Shown here: positions 1 through 8,959 of the stretch, piece after piece
Position numbering within the stretch: the stretch's first letter is position 1
Layout: every line of letters starts with the position of its first letter
Program-made: the position numbers and the translations under genes
Notes under the pieces: model-generated
The model's input: the letters and a program-made list of their open reading frames with translations, nothing else
Database searches by the model: none
Told to the model about the DNA's origin: nothing
NCBI GenBank assembly: GCA_963798075.1
Contig: CAWCRU010000042.1
Coordinates: 1 to 64,000 of the forward strand
DNA length: 64,000 nt
Direction: 5' to 3'
Source of the DNA: DATAOG01 sp963798075
GTDB lineage: Bacteria; Pseudomonadota; Alphaproteobacteria; Geminicoccales; Geminicoccaceae

Positions 1-52
1 CATCTTCCCGGGCGGCCTCTGGTCGCTTTTCGAGCGGCGCGCGGGCGCCTGA
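1..52 (+). CDS. Branched-chain amino-acid ABC permease, C-terminal end (partial)
   Basis: Only the last sixteen codons are in the window, beginning at base 2 and ending with TGA at 50-52. The tail reads IFPGGLWSLFERRAGA, a pattern seen at the end of LivM-type permeases. The stop overlaps the ATG of the following ATPase gene (TGATG), which indicates translational coupling in a liv operon. The family call rests mostly on the two ATPase genes downstream, so identity is inferred. Confidence 0.45.
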   Translation, partial: IFPGGLWSLFERRAGA

Positions 53-849
53 TGGCGGTGGCGACGCCGATCCTCGAGGTCCGGGATCTCGGCAAGACCT
101 TCGGCAGGGTCACCGCCGCCCGCGACATCACGATCGCGGTGCCGGCGCGCCAGACGGTCGGCATCATCGGCGCGAACGGCGCCGGCAAGACCACCTTCGT
201 CAACCTGATCACGGGCTACCTGAAGCCGAGCTCGGGCCGGATCCGCTTCGAAGGCCAGGACATCACCGACCTCACGCCGCGCGAGATCACGCGCCTTGGC
301 GTCTGCCGCTCGTTCCAGGTGGCACAGGTATTCACGACCATGACCGTGCTCGACAACATGGCGGTGGCGCTCGGCATCGCGCGCCGGGGTGCGGGTGCGA
401 TCTGGCGGCCGCTGCGCACCCGCCGCCTGCTCCAGGACGCGGAGGCGATCCTCGAGCGCTACCGGATCGCCGACTATCGCCATGCGCCCGCGAGCACGCT
501 GCCGCAGGGCGTGCGCAAGCTGCTCGACATCGCGATGGCGGTCGCCGCCGAGCCGCGCCTCGTGCTGCTCGACGAGCCGACCAGCGGCATCAGCGTCGAG
601 GAGAAATACGAGATCATGGAGGTCGTGGTCGGCGCCTTGACCGCGGCTGGCCTCACGGTTCTGTTCATCGAGCACGACATGGAGATCGTCGAGCGCTATG
701 CGGACCGCGTGCTGGCCTTCTACGACGGCACCGTGATCGCCGACGGGCCTCCTGCGCAGGCCCTCCACGACGATCAGGTCAAGCAGTTCGTGGTCGGCGA
801 AACCCTGCACCGTTCGACCCGGCCGAGCGGGGCGGCGGTCCATGCTTAG
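52..849 (+). CDS. livG: Branched-chain amino-acid ABC transporter ATP-binding protein LivG
   Basis: A 265-residue cytoplasmic ABC ATPase that would power uptake of branched-chain amino acids or related solutes, paired with LivF. Visible motifs are the Walker A loop GANGAGKTT (residues 40-48), a degenerate signature LPQGVRK (about 150-156) and Walker B LVLLDEP (170-176). The length and the long insert between Walker A and the signature fit LivG. The ATG overlaps the preceding stop, and the end overlaps livF by 8 bases, so the genes form one operon. The substrate cannot be read from the sequence; urea or amide variants of this family exist. Confidence 0.9.
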   Translation: MAVATPILEVRDLGKTFGRVTAARDITIAVPARQTVGIIGANGAGKTTFVNLITGYLKPSSGRIRFEGQDITDLTPREITRLGVCRSFQVAQVFTTMTVLDNMAVALGIARRGAGAIWRPLRTRRLLQDAEAILERYRIADYRHAPASTLPQGVRKLLDIAMAVAAEPRLVLLDEPTSGISVEEKYEIMEVVVGALTAAGLTVLFIEHDMEIVERYADRVLAFYDGTVIADGPPAQALHDDQVKQFVVGETLHRSTRPSGAAVHA

Positions 850-1504
850 GGCGAGCGGCATCGACGCCCGGATCGGGCCGGTGCAGATCCTCTACGGCGT
901 CGGCCTGGGACTCGAGGAGGGCGAGATGGGCGGCCTGATCGGTCGCAACGGCGCCGGCAAGACGACCTTCATGCGCGCGCTGATGGGGCTGCTGCCGGCG
1001 ACCGGCAGGGTCGAGCTCGGCGAGGTCGACCTCATGGCCGTGCCGCCGCACCGGCGGCCGCATCTTGGCCTCGGCTACATGCCCGAGGACCGGCGTCTGG
1101 TGCCGGAGTTCACGGTCGAGGAGAACCTCATGCTGCCGGCCTGGTCGATCGGCTTCGAGGGCGCCCCGGGCCGCCTGGACTGGGTCTTCGGCCTGATGCC
1201 GGAGATCGAGAAGTTTCGCCAGAGTCGCGCCATCCAGCTCTCGGGCGGCCAGCAGAAGCTCGTGGCGCTCGGGCGCGCGCTGATGGCCGGGACCCGTCTT
1301 TTGCTGCTCGACGAGCCCTTCGAAGGTCTGGCGCCGGCCCTCGCCCGCCGGCTCGCCGAGGTCCTCTCCGACCTCAAGCAGGAAGGCGTTTCGGTGCTGC
1401 TCGCCGAGTCCAACGAGACCCACGTCGCCGACCTGCTCGATCGCATCTTCCACATCGAGCGCGGCCGTATCCTGGAGCCGGCGGCAGCGACCCCTCAACG
1501 CTGA
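842..1504 (+). CDS. livF: Branched-chain amino-acid ABC transporter ATP-binding protein LivF
   Basis: A 220-residue ABC ATPase, the second nucleotide-binding subunit of the liv transporter. It has Walker A GRNGAGKTT (34-42), the signature LSGGQQK (133-139) and Walker B LLLLDEP (153-159). It is slightly short for LivF (usually about 233 residues), mostly from a short C-terminal tail. The ATG lies inside the end of livG (8-base overlap). The stop at 1502-1504 overlaps the convergent galE stop region by about 10 bases, leaving no room for a separate terminator. Confidence 0.9.
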   Translation: MLRASGIDARIGPVQILYGVGLGLEEGEMGGLIGRNGAGKTTFMRALMGLLPATGRVELGEVDLMAVPPHRRPHLGLGYMPEDRRLVPEFTVEENLMLPAWSIGFEGAPGRLDWVFGLMPEIEKFRQSRAIQLSGGQQKLVALGRALMAGTRLLLLDEPFEGLAPALARRLAEVLSDLKQEGVSVLLAESNETHVADLLDRIFHIERGRILEPAAATPQR

Positions 1505-2499
1505 GGCTGATCCGCGCCGAGCCCCGCCTCGAAGCGGAGCGCGTCGCGCACGATCTGCTCGAGGTCATCGTAGCGCGGCTGCCAGCCGAGCTCGCGGCGG
1601 ATACGCAGGGCGGCGGCGACGACCTCGACCGGATCCCCCGGGCGACGGGGTCTCTGCTCGATCGTCAGCGTCCGGCCGCTCACCCGGGCGACCGTGTCGA
1701 GCACCTCGCGCACCGAATGGCCGTGGCCGTAGCCGCAGTTCAGGGTCCGGCTCGGCCGGCCCGCCAGCAGGTGCTCGAGCGCCTTGAGGTGGGCGTCGGC
1801 GAGATCGCTGACATGGATGAAATCGCGCACGCAGGTCCCGTCCGGGGTCGGATAGTCGGCGCCGAACAACGGCAGCGTCGGGCGCTTGCCGAGCGCCACC
1901 TCGCAAGCGACCTTGAGCAGATGGGTGGCGCCCGGCGCCGCCGGTCCGGCGCGCCCGAGCGGGTCGGCGCCGGCGACGTTGAAATAGCGCAGGATGACGT
2001 GGCGCAGCTCGTGCGCCGCCCCGGCATCGCGCAGGATCTGCTCGGCCATCAGCTTCGAGTGGCCGTAGGGACTGAGCGGCTGGGTCGGGGCGTCCTCGTC
2101 GACCGGGATCCGCGCCGGATTGCCGTATACCGCGGCGCTCGAGGACAGCACGAAGGCCCCAATTCCGGCAGCGACAGAGGCCTCGATCAGGCTCAAGCTG
2201 TTCTGGGTGTTGTTGCGATAGCACGCGAGCGGCGCTCGAACCGATGCCGCTACCTCAACCGAGGCGGCCAAATGCAATACCGCCCGGATCGGCTGGCGCC
2301 GGAACAGCTTCGCGAGCAGGTCGGTGTCGCCGACATCGCCCACCACCAGCGCCACATCCGCGGGCAAGGCGGCGCGCCGGCCGGCCGAGAGATCGTCGAG
2401 CACGAGCACCGGCCAGCCGGCAGCGCGCAGCGCGAGGACGACATGGCTGCCGATGTAGCCGGCGCCGCCGGTGACCAGGATCAAGCCGCTCACCGCCAT
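1495..2499 (-). CDS. galE: UDP-glucose 4-epimerase
   Basis: A 334-residue short-chain dehydrogenase-fold enzyme that interconverts UDP-glucose and UDP-galactose with bound NAD, supplying galactose for envelope polysaccharides. The N-terminus carries the Rossmann motif TGGAGYIGSH (10-19). The catalytic serine lies in VLSSSAAVYG (about 117-126), and the Tyr145-x3-Lys149 pair lies in SPYGHSK. The reading frame stays open upstream, but homology begins at the ATG at 2499, which gives the normal GalE length. It is a lone gene, convergent with livF. Confidence 0.92.
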   Translation of the reverse strand: MAVSGLILVTGGAGYIGSHVVLALRAAGWPVLVLDDLSAGRRAALPADVALVVGDVGDTDLLAKLFRRQPIRAVLHLAASVEVAASVRAPLACYRNNTQNSLSLIEASVAAGIGAFVLSSSAAVYGNPARIPVDEDAPTQPLSPYGHSKLMAEQILRDAGAAHELRHVILRYFNVAGADPLGRAGPAAPGATHLLKVACEVALGKRPTLPLFGADYPTPDGTCVRDFIHVSDLADAHLKALEHLLAGRPSRTLNCGYGHGHSVREVLDTVARVSGRTLTIEQRPRRPGDPVEVVAAALRIRRELGWQPRYDDLEQIVRDALRFEAGLGADQPQR

Positions 2500-2596
2500 G
2501 CCGCTCAACCGGCGCCGCCTTGTGCCGCTTCGCGGCAGGTCGGGCGGCCGGCGAGCGGGTGCGGTCCACGCCGCCCGCTCTGGCCGACGACGAGAC

Positions 2597-2770
2597 CTAG
2601 GTCGGCCGCGAACGGACCGCCTTCGACTGGCGCCCGCCGGTGCGGCTCTTGCGGGCCAGAAAATGCGCGCGCCGGCAGTCCGACGAACAGAACCGGGTCT
2701 CCGGCCGGTCGGTCGAGAAATGCCGGTTGCATTCGGAACAGATCCGTTTGAACGGCATCTTGCTGTCCAT
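2597..2770 (-). CDS. Small four-cysteine zinc-ribbon protein
   Basis: A 57-residue basic protein. A C-x2-C pair (ICSEC) and a C-x3-C pair (FCSSDC) lie about 14 residues apart, a typical treble-clef or zinc-ribbon arrangement. An arginine-rich tail follows, suggesting nucleic-acid or protein binding. ATG 2770 was chosen because GGGGAAG lies just upstream; a second ATG (MPFKR) follows four codons later. No specific function is recognised. It lies upstream of galE on the same strand, separated by about 100 bases. Confidence 0.6.
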   Translation of the reverse strand: MDSKMPFKRICSECNRHFSTDRPETRFCSSDCRRAHFLARKSRTGGRQSKAVRSRPT

Positions 2771-2962
2771 CGACTTCCCCACGCTGGCATGGCCAAGGCC
2801 TACCATCTCGAGATGGCCGGCGAAAGTCGATAACGGGGGCGAGGCGCACCGGTTCCCCGACCCGCCGCCGCTTCCGGTCGGGGATCGATCACGGGGGCCC
2901 TACCGGATGTCCCGGACAGGGGCTATGCAGGGTTTCGGGCAACGGTGACGGGAGGCGCATCC

Positions 2963-3844
2963 ATGGCATGGCAAGGCAGGCGCATCGGTGACATATCGAT
3001 CGTCCGCGCGCTGGAGACCGTCTCGCCCTTCGATCCGCTGGTGTTCTTTCCGGAGACCACGCGCGAGGATTGGGCGGCGCACGAGAGCTGGCTCAAGCCC
3101 AGAGCCATGGACCCGGAGAGCGGCGCGCTGCTGTTCCCGGTCCAGAGCTATCTGTTGCGCACGGCGCACCACACGATCCTGATCAACTCCTGCGTCGGCA
3201 ACCACAAAGAGCGGCCCAATCGGCCCTTCTGGCACCAGAAGACGGATGCGACCTACATGCAGGCACTCGCCGCCCTGGAAGTCGCGCCCGAGGACATCGA
3301 CTACGTCCTGTGCACCCATCTCCACGTCGACCACGTCGGCTGGAACACCAAGCTCGTGGAGGGTCGCTGGGTGCCGACCTTCCCCAACGCCCGCTACGTG
3401 TTCGCGAGGACCGAGCTCGACTCCTGGGAGCAGGGCCACCCGAAGTTCTCACGCGCGGCGCTCGAGGACAGCGTGCTGCCGGTGATCGCCGCCGGACAGG
3501 CCCTGCTGGTGAGCGACGACTTCGCCCTCGACGACCAGATCTGGCTCGAGCCGACGCCCGGGCACACCATGGGTCACGTGGCGATTCGCCTGGCTTCGAA
3601 GGGCGAGCAGGCGGTCATGTGCGGCGACGTGATGCACTCGCCGATCCAATGCCTGCACCCCGAGTGGACGGCCTGGCCGGACTGGGATCCGGAGCTCGCC
3701 AAGAGGACCCGGCGCTCCTTCATGGAACGCTACTGCGAGACCGACACGCTGGTCTGCACCGCCCATTTCCCGCTGCCCTCGGCCGGCCGCATCTGCTCGG
3801 ATGGTGGCGGCGCCTTCCGCTTCGACGACGACGCAAACTGGTGA
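2963..3844 (+). CDS. Metallo-beta-lactamase-fold hydrolase
   Basis: A 293-residue MBL-fold protein. The metal-binding motif HLHVDH gives His119, His121, Asp123 and His124. Further ligand motifs are PGHTMGH and GDVMHSP. The family includes lactonases, glyoxalase-II-like and other ester or thioester hydrolases; the long N-terminal part resembles lactonase-like members, but the substrate is unknown. ATG 2963 is preferred over the in-frame GTG 2945 because GGGAGG lies 7 bases before it. It precedes the DapA-like gene in the same direction with about 120 bases between, so it may or may not share its regulation. Confidence 0.8.
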   Translation: MAWQGRRIGDISIVRALETVSPFDPLVFFPETTREDWAAHESWLKPRAMDPESGALLFPVQSYLLRTAHHTILINSCVGNHKERPNRPFWHQKTDATYMQALAALEVAPEDIDYVLCTHLHVDHVGWNTKLVEGRWVPTFPNARYVFARTELDSWEQGHPKFSRAALEDSVLPVIAAGQALLVSDDFALDDQIWLEPTPGHTMGHVAIRLASKGEQAVMCGDVMHSPIQCLHPEWTAWPDWDPELAKRTRRSFMERYCETDTLVCTAHFPLPSAGRICSDGGGAFRFDDDANW

Positions 3845-3908
3845 CCGCCGGCCCCGCGAGTGCCCCGGGGAGGACCTTGCGCACGGCGTCCGGATCGCGT
3901 AGGGTGTG

Positions 3909-3923
3909 TTCCACATAGAGCAA
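3909..3923 (+). promoter_or_regulatory. Candidate IclR-family operator, site 1
   Basis: TTCCACATAGAGCAA is an imperfect 15-base palindrome of the TTCCnnATAGnGGAA type often bound by IclR-family regulators. It has one mismatch in the right arm. It lies 20 bases upstream of a better copy and in front of the lyase/TRAP genes. Confidence 0.5.
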
Positions 3924-3928
3924 TGCCG

Positions 3929-3943
3929 TTCCGGATAGCGGAC
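3929..3943 (+). promoter_or_regulatory. Candidate IclR-family operator, site 2
   Basis: TTCCGGATAGCGGAC matches the palindrome TTCCG-n5-CGGAA at all but the last base. It starts exactly 20 bases (about two helical turns) after site 1 and ends 24 bases before the TTG start of the DapA-family gene. A third copy precedes the iclR gene at 8960. Confidence 0.6.
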
Positions 3944-3967
3944 CGAACGGCGCGGAGGGAACTCCCG

Positions 3968-4867
3968 TTGAGTCAGCAGCTGTTCGGCATCCTGCCGCCG
4001 ATCACCACGCCCTTTACCCGGGACGGCGAGCTCGACGAGCGCGCGGTGCGCCAGCAGGCCGCCTACATGGTCGACCACGGCGTCCATGGCCTCGTGGCCG
4101 GCGGCAGCACCGGCGAGGGCCAGACGCTCGAGACCGACGAGGTCCGCCGGCTGGTCGCGGCCACGATCGAGGAGGTGGGCGGCCGCGTGCCGGTGGTCGC
4201 CGGCATCATCGTCGACAGCACCCGCCAGGCGATCGCCAAGGGTCGTGCGGTCGCCGACCTCGGGGTCGCGGCACTGCAGGTGACGCCGGTGCACTACCTG
4301 TTCCGCCCCGACGACGACGCCATGCTCCAGCACTTTCGCGCGGTCGCCGAGGAGACCGGGCTGCCGTTGTTCATCTATAACGTGGTGCCCTGGAGCTACC
4401 TGTCGCCGGAGCTCCTGGTGCGCATCATGCGCGAGGTTCCGGGCGTCATCGGGGTCAAGCAGAGTGCGGGCGATCTCAAGCTGTTCGCCGACCTGATGAT
4501 CACGGCACCCAAGGATAAGCGGCTGTTCAGCGCGGTCGACGCCCTGATCTACCCGGCGATCACGCTCGGCGCGCATGGCATCATCACCGCGATGCTGGCG
4601 GCGGCGCCGGGCCGCTACGTCGAGATGTGGGATGCGGTCAAGGCCGGCGACCACGCCCGGGCGCTCGACCTGCACGAGCGGCTGCTGCCGCTGTGGAACG
4701 CGATCTGGTCAGCCAACATGTGCGCCTGCGTCAAGTACGCCCAGACCATCCAGGGCTGCCCCGGCGGCTACCCGCGAGCGCCGATGCCGGCGGCCTCGGC
4801 CGAGCAGCAGGCGGCGATCCGGGCGGCGCTCGCCGGCGTCGAGCTGGGGATGAACGCCGCCGCCTGA
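3968..4867 (+). CDS. Dihydrodipicolinate synthase / N-acetylneuraminate lyase family protein
   Basis: A 299-residue class I aldolase of the DapA superfamily. It has GGSTGE (45-50), the active-site Tyr138 in FIYNVVP and the Schiff-base Lys164 in GVIGVKQ. Relatives cleave or dehydrate sugar acids and keto acids. Its place at the head of a TRAP transporter and Gfo/Idh unit favours a catabolic role over lysine synthesis (inference). The TTG at 3968 is preferred because GGAGGG precedes it at good spacing and it gives family length; an ATG at 3923 is in frame but lies within the operator region. The frame is open as far as 3860. Confidence 0.85.
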   Translation: MSQQLFGILPPITTPFTRDGELDERAVRQQAAYMVDHGVHGLVAGGSTGEGQTLETDEVRRLVAATIEEVGGRVPVVAGIIVDSTRQAIAKGRAVADLGVAALQVTPVHYLFRPDDDAMLQHFRAVAEETGLPLFIYNVVPWSYLSPELLVRIMREVPGVIGVKQSAGDLKLFADLMITAPKDKRLFSAVDALIYPAITLGAHGIITAMLAAAPGRYVEMWDAVKAGDHARALDLHERLLPLWNAIWSANMCACVKYAQTIQGCPGGYPRAPMPAASAEQQAAIRAALAGVELGMNAAA

Positions 4868-4927
4868 TCGGCGCCAACGCCAAGCGAACGCCGGCTACGG
4901 CGCATCTACGTCTGAGGAGATCCGGCG

Positions 4928-4945
4928 CCCGCCGCGGTCGGCGGG
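4928..4945 (+). other. Inverted repeat ahead of dctP
   Basis: CCCGCCG-CGGT-CGGCGGG is a perfect 7-base-pair stem with a 4-base loop between the lyase gene and the TRAP binding-protein gene. No T-run follows, so it is not an ordinary terminator. It could protect or tune the downstream message, but in DNA this rich in G and C it could be chance. Confidence 0.3.
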
Positions 4946-4972
4946 GTCCGCCGTGGACCAGGGAGAACAAAG

Positions 4973-5977
4973 ATGATCAAGCTCACCAGCAGGTGCGTGC
5001 TGTGCGCCGGCGCTGCGGTTCTGGCGCTGGCGGCGGGCGCGCCCGCGGCCTTGGCGGCCGACCAGATGGATGGGGTCATCGCCACGGTCAACGCCAAGAC
5101 GTTCCTGATCCCGCGCGTCGAGCAGAAGTTCGCCGACCTGGTCGCCGAGAAGACCAACGGCGGCCTCAAGCTCGAAGTGGTCACCGACGGCCAGCTCGGC
5201 GGCATGAAGGAGAACATCGAAGCGGTGATGGCCGGCAATCTCGAGATGTGCCAGGTCAACAACGCCTTCCTCGGCAGCCTCTATCCGGGCACCATGCTGT
5301 TCGACCTGCCGTTCGTGTTCCGCGACAACGACCAGATGCGCAAGGTGGTGCGCGGCGAAATCGGCCAGGAGGTCTACGCCAAGTTCGAGGAGCAGACCGG
5401 GATCAAGCTGATCCTGACCGGCCTTGCCGACGGGCCGCGCTCGGTCTGGAACCGGACCCGGCCGGTGCACACGCCGGCCGATCTCAAGGGCATGAAGCTC
5501 AGGGTCATGCAATCGCCGCTGATGGTCGACACCTTCACGGCGCTCGGCGCGATCCCGACGCCCATGGCCTACCCCGAGGTCTACATGGCGGCCAAGCAGG
5601 GCGTGATCGACGGCGCCGAGACCCCGCCCGCCGGCCTGATCGACATGAAGGCGCCCGAGATCGCGAAGTATTACAGCCTGACGCAGCATTTCGCGATGCC
5701 GTCGGCGGTCGCGGTCAACGCCGCCTGGTACGAGGGTCTGCCGCAGGAATACAAGGACGCGATCCAGGCGGCCGAGACCGAGGCCGCGGCCTGGTACGAC
5801 AAGACTTACGACCAGGACAACAAGGACGCGCTGGTCGTGGTCCAAAAGGAGGGCATGGAGGTCAATCAGGTCGACGACCCCCAGGCCTTCCGTGACGCGG
5901 TCAAGCCGGTCTACGAGAAATACGCCGACCGGGTCGGCGGCATGGCGGCGATCGAGCAGGTCATCGAGACCAAGTGA
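4973..5977 (+). CDS. dctP: TRAP transporter substrate-binding protein DctP (system 1)
   Basis: A 334-residue periplasmic binding protein. It begins with a signal peptide: a basic start, a hydrophobic core and probable cleavage after ALA near residue 29. The body is typical DctP/TAXI-like, with a conserved region around LKGMKLRVMQSP and the Asn/Glu-rich ligand lobe. It captures the solute, probably an organic or sugar acid, and hands it to DctQM. AGGGAGAAC precedes the ATG. It is followed almost immediately by the small permease gene (ATG at 5982). Confidence 0.9.
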   Translation: MIKLTSRCVLCAGAAVLALAAGAPAALAADQMDGVIATVNAKTFLIPRVEQKFADLVAEKTNGGLKLEVVTDGQLGGMKENIEAVMAGNLEMCQVNNAFLGSLYPGTMLFDLPFVFRDNDQMRKVVRGEIGQEVYAKFEEQTGIKLILTGLADGPRSVWNRTRPVHTPADLKGMKLRVMQSPLMVDTFTALGAIPTPMAYPEVYMAAKQGVIDGAETPPAGLIDMKAPEIAKYYSLTQHFAMPSAVAVNAAWYEGLPQEYKDAIQAAETEAAAWYDKTYDQDNKDALVVVQKEGMEVNQVDDPQAFRDAVKPVYEKYADRVGGMAAIEQVIETK

Positions 5978-5981
5978 GCGG

Positions 5982-6527
5982 ATGTCGTCCGCCGTCCAAG
6001 GGGGCGCCGGCCTGCCGCACGCGCGTCGGCTGGCCGGCGTCGACCGCGCGATCATGGGGCTCGTGGCGCTGCTGACGGCCGCCTTGTTCGTCTGCGTCGT
6101 CGTCCAGGTGTTCTTCCGCTACGTGCTCGAGCAGTCGCTGCCGTGGACCGACGAGGTGGCGCGCGACTGCTTCATCTGGGCGAGCCTGCTGGCGGCGGCG
6201 GTGATCGTCGGCCGGCGCGAGCACTTCAGCATCGACTTCGTGGCCGACGGGCTGCCGCCCCGGGCGCGCTGCCTCCTGCGGCTGCTCGGCACCGCGCTCT
6301 GCCTCGCCTTCGCGCTGATCCTGGTGGTCTACGGCTATGGCTGGAGCACGCGCCTGATGTTCGCCCGCTCGGACGTGCTCCAGCTGCCGCAGGGCGCGGT
6401 CTATGCCGTGATTCCGATCTCGGCCACCTATATGGCGCTGCATCTCGTCCTGCAGCTGTTCGAGGGACTGCAGGCCCTGCGCGCAGCGCCATCGCGGCCA
6501 GTGCCGACCGGAGAACGGGCATGCTGA
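5982..6527 (+). CDS. dctQ: TRAP transporter small permease DctQ (system 1)
   Basis: A 181-residue inner-membrane protein with four hydrophobic segments, beginning at MGLVALLTAALFVCVV. It includes the family-typical WTDEVARDCFIWASLL region. It supports the large permease and contacts the binding protein. The open frame extends upstream into dctP, but homology begins at ATG 5982, four bases after the dctP stop. The end overlaps the dctM start by 7 bases, indicating translational coupling. Confidence 0.88.
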   Translation: MSSAVQGGAGLPHARRLAGVDRAIMGLVALLTAALFVCVVVQVFFRYVLEQSLPWTDEVARDCFIWASLLAAAVIVGRREHFSIDFVADGLPPRARCLLRLLGTALCLAFALILVVYGYGWSTRLMFARSDVLQLPQGAVYAVIPISATYMALHLVLQLFEGLQALRAAPSRPVPTGERAC

Positions 6528-7810
6528 GCCTGGTCCTGTTCGGGGTCATGCTCTGCCTGTTCGCGATCGGCGTGCCGATTGCCTTCGCCATGGGCCTTGC
6601 GGCCAGCGGCGCCCTTTTGATTCTGCCGCACGCCGGCCTCGAGATCGTCGTCCAGCGCATGTTCTTCGGTCTCGACTCGTTCGTGATCCTGTCGGTGCCG
6701 CTGTTCGTGCTGCTCGGGGAGCTGATGGAGCAGGCCCGGATCACCGACCGCCTGGTGGTTTTCGCCGACGCCCTGGTTGGCCGCCTGCGCGGCGGTCTCG
6801 GCCACGTCAGCATCGTCACCAACATGGTGATGGCGGGAATCTCGGGTTCGGGCTCGGCCGATGCCGCGGCGACCGGGGCGATCCTGGTGCCGGCGATGCG
6901 GCGGGCGGGTTATCCGGTGCCGTTCTCGGCGGCGCTGGTCGGGGCGGCCGCGACCATCGGCCCGATCATCCCGCCCTCGATCGTCATGGTGATCTACGCC
7001 TCGATCAGCGGCGTCTCGGTCGGCCGGCTGTTTCTGGGCGGGATCGTGCCCGGCCTCGCGATGGGGCTCTCGCTGATGGTCATCACCGCCCACCTCGCGC
7101 GCCGGCGCGACTTCCCGCGCGGCGGCCGGGTCGGCCTCGCGGGCTTTATGATTGCGACCCGCCGCGCGCTGCTGGTGATCGTGACGCCGCTGATCGTGGT
7201 CGCGGGCATCGTCGGCGGCGTGTTCACGCCGACCGAATCGGCGGCGATCGCCTGCTCCTACGCGCTCGTGCTGGGGCTCGTCGTCTACCGGACGATCCCG
7301 CTTCGCGCCCTGCCGGAGGTCTTCCGGCGCACCGCCTGGACCACCGGCAAAGTCATGTTCGTGTTCGCCGCCGCCTCGATCTTCTCCTGGATCCTGGCCC
7401 GCGGCAACGTCCCGGCCGAGCTCGCGCGCCTGCCGGTCCTCTCGAACGCCGCCCACCCGGCGCTGATGCTGCTGGCGCTCAACCTCTTGCTGCTCGGCCT
7501 CGGGGCGCTGATGGACGCGATCGCGATCATCGTGATCATCACGCCGATGTTCCTGCCGCTGGCGCTCGCCGCCGGCATCGATCCGGTCCACCTCGGCGTG
7601 ATCATGGCGGTCAACATCAGCATCGGCCTGGTGACGCCCCCGGTCGGCTCGATCCTGTTCGTGCTCTGCGCGCTGACCGGCACGACCGTGCCGCAACTCA
7701 CCCGCGAGATCTGGATCTTCGTGCTCGCCCTGCTGCTGCCGCTGCTGCTGATCACCTACGTCCCGGCCCTGGTCCTGTTCCTGCCCAATCTTCTGATGGG
7801 CCCGGCTTAG
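6521..7810 (+). CDS. dctM: TRAP transporter large permease DctM (system 1)
   Basis: A 429-residue integral membrane protein with about twelve hydrophobic segments, the sodium-coupled transport subunit. Family-typical features are the start LFGVMLCLFAIGVPIAFAMG, the motif GSGSADAAATGAILVPAM and GPIIPPSIVMVIY. The ATG lies inside the end of dctQ. The following oxidoreductase gene starts 20 bases after the stop behind a strong AAAGGAGG, so the unit continues. Confidence 0.92.
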   Translation: MLSLVLFGVMLCLFAIGVPIAFAMGLAASGALLILPHAGLEIVVQRMFFGLDSFVILSVPLFVLLGELMEQARITDRLVVFADALVGRLRGGLGHVSIVTNMVMAGISGSGSADAAATGAILVPAMRRAGYPVPFSAALVGAAATIGPIIPPSIVMVIYASISGVSVGRLFLGGIVPGLAMGLSLMVITAHLARRRDFPRGGRVGLAGFMIATRRALLVIVTPLIVVAGIVGGVFTPTESAAIACSYALVLGLVVYRTIPLRALPEVFRRTAWTTGKVMFVFAAASIFSWILARGNVPAELARLPVLSNAAHPALMLLALNLLLLGLGALMDAIAIIVIITPMFLPLALAAGIDPVHLGVIMAVNISIGLVTPPVGSILFVLCALTGTTVPQLTREIWIFVLALLLPLLLITYVPALVLFLPNLLMGPA

Positions 7811-7830
7811 CTCGCAAAGGAGGATCTCGC

Positions 7831-8835
7831 ATGTACAGGGTCGCGATCATCGGCGCCGGCGTCTGGAGCGCCAATCACCTGGCCGGCTGGCGCGCGCGCA
7901 GCGACGTCGAGGTCGTCTGCGTCGTGCGCTCGCGGGCGGCGGCGGCCGAGGAGACCGCGGCGCGCTGGCAGGTGCCCTCCTGGAGCGACGACTACAGGAG
8001 CGTGATCGCGCGCGAGGACGTCGACATCGTCGACATCTGCCTGCCGCACGACCTTCATGCCGAGGTCGCGTGCCTGGCGCTCGATCGGGGCAAGCATGTG
8101 GTGCTTGAAAAGCCGCTCGCGGCGAAGCTGGGCGACGCTTTGCGGATCAGGGATACCGCAAGGCGCACCGGGCGCAAGGTCATGATCAGCGAGAACTGGA
8201 TCTACGCGACGCTGGTCCAAAAGGCCAAGGCGGCGATCGAGGGTGGTGAGATCGGCCAGCCGTTCCTCCTGCGCAGCGTCATGGACATGGACGTGCGGCC
8301 GGGCTTCAAGGGGCTCGACTGGCGCTACGATGCCGCCCGGATGGGCGGCGGCGCGCTGCTCGACGGCGGCATCCATGCGGTCTCGACGGCGCGCTACCTG
8401 ATGGGCGAGGTGAGTGCGGTCGCGGCCCTGCAGGACACTTACCACTTCAAGGAATTCGCCCCGCTCGAGGACACCTCGCTCTTGCTGCTGCGCTTTGCCT
8501 CGGGCGCGAGTGGCACGATCGCAATCGCCTGGACCGCGCAGCGCGAGCGGCCGCGCACCGAGTTCACGATCCTCGGCCCCAAGGGCACAATCGAGTTCGA
8601 CACCCATCTGCGGCAATACTTCACCTCGGACAGCGAGCGGCGCTGCGAGCAGCACGACCTTGCCGCCTCGCGCGGCTTCGTCGAGCAGATGGCGCATTTC
8701 ATCGCCTGCCTCGAGTCCGGGCGCGATCCGATCACATCGCCCGAGGAGCAGATCGGCTCGCTCAAGGTCGTGCTCGCAGCCTATCGCTCGGTCGCAAGCG
8801 GCCGCTTCGTGCGCATCGAGGAGATCGACAGCTGA
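7831..8835 (+). CDS. Gfo/Idh/MocA family oxidoreductase
   Basis: A 334-residue NAD(P)-dependent dehydrogenase. The N-terminal Rossmann domain begins IIGAGVWSANHLAGW, and the EKPLA motif lies about residue 95. The C-terminal alpha/beta substrate domain contains GGGALLDGGIHAV. Relatives oxidise sugars, inositols and sugar acids. Its place at the end of the TRAP/lyase unit suggests it oxidises the imported sugar or a derivative. AAAGGAGG ends 7 bases before the ATG. The precise substrate is unknown. Confidence 0.88.
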   Translation: MYRVAIIGAGVWSANHLAGWRARSDVEVVCVVRSRAAAAEETAARWQVPSWSDDYRSVIAREDVDIVDICLPHDLHAEVACLALDRGKHVVLEKPLAAKLGDALRIRDTARRTGRKVMISENWIYATLVQKAKAAIEGGEIGQPFLLRSVMDMDVRPGFKGLDWRYDAARMGGGALLDGGIHAVSTARYLMGEVSAVAALQDTYHFKEFAPLEDTSLLLLRFASGASGTIAIAWTAQRERPRTEFTILGPKGTIEFDTHLRQYFTSDSERRCEQHDLAASRGFVEQMAHFIACLESGRDPITSPEEQIGSLKVVLAAYRSVASGRFVRIEEIDS

Positions 8836-8959
8836 GCGGCCGCGGCAAAGGCGTCCGGAGCAACGCTCCCAACCCGCGACCGCGAGCAGGCTGAGCAGGG
8901 CAAAGCCGCTGGCGGGACTGCGGCCCGCTTGTCGGCGCGAGCGATCGCTCCTAGTCTCG